NCBI GenBank assembly: GCA_011391855.1 | Contig: JAABPT010000448.1 | Coordinates: 1 to 13,717 of the forward strand | Reading direction: 5' to 3' | Origin: Burkholderiales bacterium | Lineage (GTDB): Bacteria > Pseudomonadota > Gammaproteobacteria > Burkholderiales > Burkholderiaceae_C | DNA length: 13,717 nucleotides | Program-made: the position numbers and the translations under genes | Notes under the pieces: generated by a model | Databases searched by the model: none | What the model was told of the DNA's origin: nothing | What the model saw: the letters and a program-made list of their open reading frames with translations, nothing else | Shown: positions 11,885-13,717 of the stretch, one piece after another | Position numbering within the stretch: position 1 is the first letter of the stretch | How the letters are laid out: each line of letters opens with the position of its first letter

Positions 11885-13717
11885 ATGTCTGCATTGCCGC
11901 ATTCGCTGCCCGGTTCCGCCAACGACCCCGACGCCCAGGAAACCCGCGAATGGCTCGACGCCCTCAGCGCCGTCATTGGCGCCGAAGGCCCGCAGCGCGC
12001 CCACTACCTCCTGGAGCAACTGCTCGAGCACGCGCGCCAGAGCAGCATCGACCTGCCGTTCTCGGCCAATACCGGCTACGTCAACACCATCGACCCCGAC
12101 CAGGAAGAGCGCAGCCCCGGCAACCTGAAGCTCGAAGGCCGGCTGCGGGCGTACATGCGCTGGAACGCCATGGCCATGGTGGTCAAGGCCAACCGCCTGC
12201 ACCCCGAGGACGGCGGCGACCTCGGCGGCCACATCAGCAGCTTTGCCAGCCTCGCGCACATGTTCGCCGCCGGTTTCAACCACTTCTGGCACGGCGAGAC
12301 CGACACCCACGGCGGCGACCTGCTCTATATCCAGGGCCACAGCGCGCCCGGCATCTACGCGCGCGCTTACATGGAGGGCCGGCTGACCGAGGAGCAACTG
12401 CTGAACTTTCGCCAGGAGGGGGCCGGCAAGGGTATCTCCAGCTATCCGCACCCCAAGCTGATGCCCGAGTTCTGGCAGTTCCCCACCGTCTCCATGGGCC
12501 TGGGCCCTTTGATGGCCATCTACCAGGCGCGTTTCCTGAAATACCTGCACGCACGCGGCATTGCCGACACCGCCAACCGCAAGGTCTGGGTCTTCTGCGG
12601 CGACGGCGAGATGGACGAACCCGAGTCGCGCGGTGCCATCGGCCTGGCGGCGCGCGAAAAACTGGACAACCTGATCTTCGTCATCAACTGCAACCTGCAG
12701 CGGCTAGACGGCCCGGTGCGCGGCAACGGCAAGGTGATCCAGGAATTCGAGGGTGAATTCCGCGGCGCCGGCTGGAACGTGATCAAGCTGATCTGGGGCA
12801 GCAACTGGGACCCGCTGCTGGCGCGCGACAAGGACGGCGCCCTGCGCAAGGTCATGATGGACACGCTGGACGGCGACTACCAGGCCTTCAAGGCCAACGA
12901 TGGCGCCTTCGTGCGCAAGCACTTCTTCGGCCGCTCGCCCGCCACGCTGGAAATGGTGGCCAAGATGAGCGACCAGGACATCTGGCACCTGCGCCGCGGC
13001 GGCCACGACTCGGCCAAGGTCTACGCCGCCTTCCACCGCGCAAACCACCATGTCGGCCAGCCGACGGTGCTGCTGGTGAAGACGGTCAAGGGTTACGGCA
13101 TGGGCGGCGCCGGCGAGGGCAAGAACACGGCGCACCAGACCAAGAAGCTGAGCGACGAGGACATTCGCTATATCCGCGACCGCTTCAACATCCCCATTCC
13201 CGACAGCGAGCTGCCGAACATCCCGTTCTACAAGCCGGCCGACGACACGCCGGAGATGAAATATCTGCAGGAGAGGCGCCAGGCCCTCGGCGGCTACCTG
13301 CCCAAGCGGCGCACGAAGGCCGACGAGCAGTTCACCGTGCCCTCGCTGGAAACCTTCCAGCCGGTGCTCGACGCCACCGCCGAAGGCCGTGAAATCAGCA
13401 CCACGCAGGCCTACGTGCGCTTCCTCACCATCCTGCTGCGCGACAAGGCGCTGGGCCCGCGCGTGGTGCCCATCCTGGTGGACGAGGCGCGCACCTTCGG
13501 CATGGAAGGCATGTTCCGCCAGATCGGCATCTACAACCCCGAGGGGCAGAAATACACGCCGGTCGACAAGGACCAGGTCATGTATTACCGCGAGGACAAG
13601 GCCGGGCAGATCCTGCAGGAGGGCATCAACGAACCCGGAGGCATGGCGAGCTGGATCGCGGCGGCGACCAGCTACAGCACCAACAATCGCATCATGGTGC
13701 CGTTCTACGTGTACTAC
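11885..13717 (+). CDS. aceE: Pyruvate dehydrogenase E1 component, homodimeric type (AceE), 3' end cut off by window edge
   Basis: Thiamine-diphosphate enzyme that decarboxylates pyruvate and acetylates the lipoyl domain of E2, the entry step to acetyl-CoA. 611 codons are visible without a stop, out of about 890-900 for the family. Seen: GGHISSFASLAHMFAAGFNHFWHG at about 118-141, GDLLYIQGHSAPGIYARAY around 147-165, and the ThDP/Mg-binding motif from GDGEMDEPESRG (G239-D240-G241) to NCNLQRLDGP (N268, N270), as in E. coli AceE. KTVKGYGMGGAGEGKNTAHQ, at about 400-420, is in the region of the mobile active-site loops. At the right edge the pyrimidine-binding domain is under way (VPILVDEARTFGMEGMFRQIGIYNPEGQKYTPVD). 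The start at 11885 has a strong Shine-Dalgarno sequence and an N-terminus rich in Pro, Asp and Glu, as usual. aceF and lpd are expected downstream (inference). No frameshift or missing motif is seen. Confidence 0.97.
   Translation, partial: MSALPHSLPGSANDPDAQETREWLDALSAVIGAEGPQRAHYLLEQLLEHARQSSIDLPFSANTGYVNTIDPDQEERSPGNLKLEGRLRAYMRWNAMAMVVKANRLHPEDGGDLGGHISSFASLAHMFAAGFNHFWHGETDTHGGDLLYIQGHSAPGIYARAYMEGRLTEEQLLNFRQEGAGKGISSYPHPKLMPEFWQFPTVSMGLGPLMAIYQARFLKYLHARGIADTANRKVWVFCGDGEMDEPESRGAIGLAAREKLDNLIFVINCNLQRLDGPVRGNGKVIQEFEGEFRGAGWNVIKLIWGSNWDPLLARDKDGALRKVMMDTLDGDYQAFKANDGAFVRKHFFGRSPATLEMVAKMSDQDIWHLRRGGHDSAKVYAAFHRANHHVGQPTVLLVKTVKGYGMGGAGEGKNTAHQTKKLSDEDIRYIRDRFNIPIPDSELPNIPFYKPADDTPEMKYLQERRQALGGYLPKRRTKADEQFTVPSLETFQPVLDATAEGREISTTQAYVRFLTILLRDKALGPRVVPILVDEARTFGMEGMFRQIGIYNPEGQKYTPVDKDQVMYYREDKAGQILQEGINEPGGMASWIAAATSYSTNNRIMVPFYVYY

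Noticed and set aside
11818..12756. Plus-strand frame of 312 codons at the start of aceE
   Set aside because: It is a +1/-1 shadow of aceE, very rich in Arg, Pro and Gly. The AceE frame from 11885 is unbroken to the window edge and carries all the motifs.
1..13717. Search for CRISPR arrays, tRNA genes, insertion sequences, phage or defence genes
   Set aside because: No repeated spaced units, cloverleaf-like segments, transposase motifs or known defence domains were seen. The gaps are all short (at most about 135 bp) and the gene content is housekeeping.

Overview
The window is GC-rich, densely packed chromosomal DNA with a strong G/C preference at third codon positions. The protein families and gene order fit a betaproteobacterium of the Burkholderiales, most likely Comamonadaceae (Variovorax/Acidovorax/Ramlibacter-like). 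That placement rests on recognising protein families, not on a database search. I see no tRNA, rRNA, CRISPR array, transposase, integrase or phage gene, and no compositional sign of recent transfer.

Layout. (1) 1-2342, minus strand: most of a multisubunit cation/proton antiporter (Mrp/Mnh/Pha) operon, in transcription order mnhE-mnhF-mnhG-DUF4040 protein-mnhB-mnhC. The last gene runs off the left edge. Junctions E/F, F/G, DUF4040/B and B/C are 4-nt ATGA overlaps. The G/DUF4040 junction differs and appears to lack a normal start codon. (2) 2455-4802, plus strand: a D-2-hydroxyacid dehydrogenase (glyoxylate/hydroxypyruvate reductase type), followed after 14 nt by rmuC. (3) 4891-8448, minus strand: folD, then prlC (M3 oligopeptidase A) joined by an ATGA overlap, then an exported DUF4124-glutaredoxin fusion. 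(4) 8553-11749, minus strand: a membrane PAS histidine kinase and a FixJ-type response regulator, again joined by ATGA. (5) 11885-13717, plus strand: the first 611 codons of aceE, the E1 subunit of pyruvate dehydrogenase, running off the right edge.

How it fits together. The antiporter operon would exchange Na+ or K+ for H+ across the inner membrane. Its MrpA C-terminal modules are a separate gene, so the NuoL-like part of MrpA and MrpD should lie beyond the left edge. The two-component pair diverges from aceE across a short AT-rich region. This region holds a perfect 16-bp dyad and two promoter-like elements, one per strand, whose -35 hexamers overlap. It is the most interesting regulatory spot in the window, and it raises the possibility that the kinase/regulator pair senses a carboxylate-type signal and controls pyruvate dehydrogenase and/or itself.

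Most of the window is ordinary housekeeping content. I found no convincing evidence of a wholly new system. The points most worth checking are the divergent aceE/kinase control region, the apparently non-canonical start of the DUF4040 antiporter subunit, the DUF4124-glutaredoxin fusion, and two GC-rich hairpins between genes.
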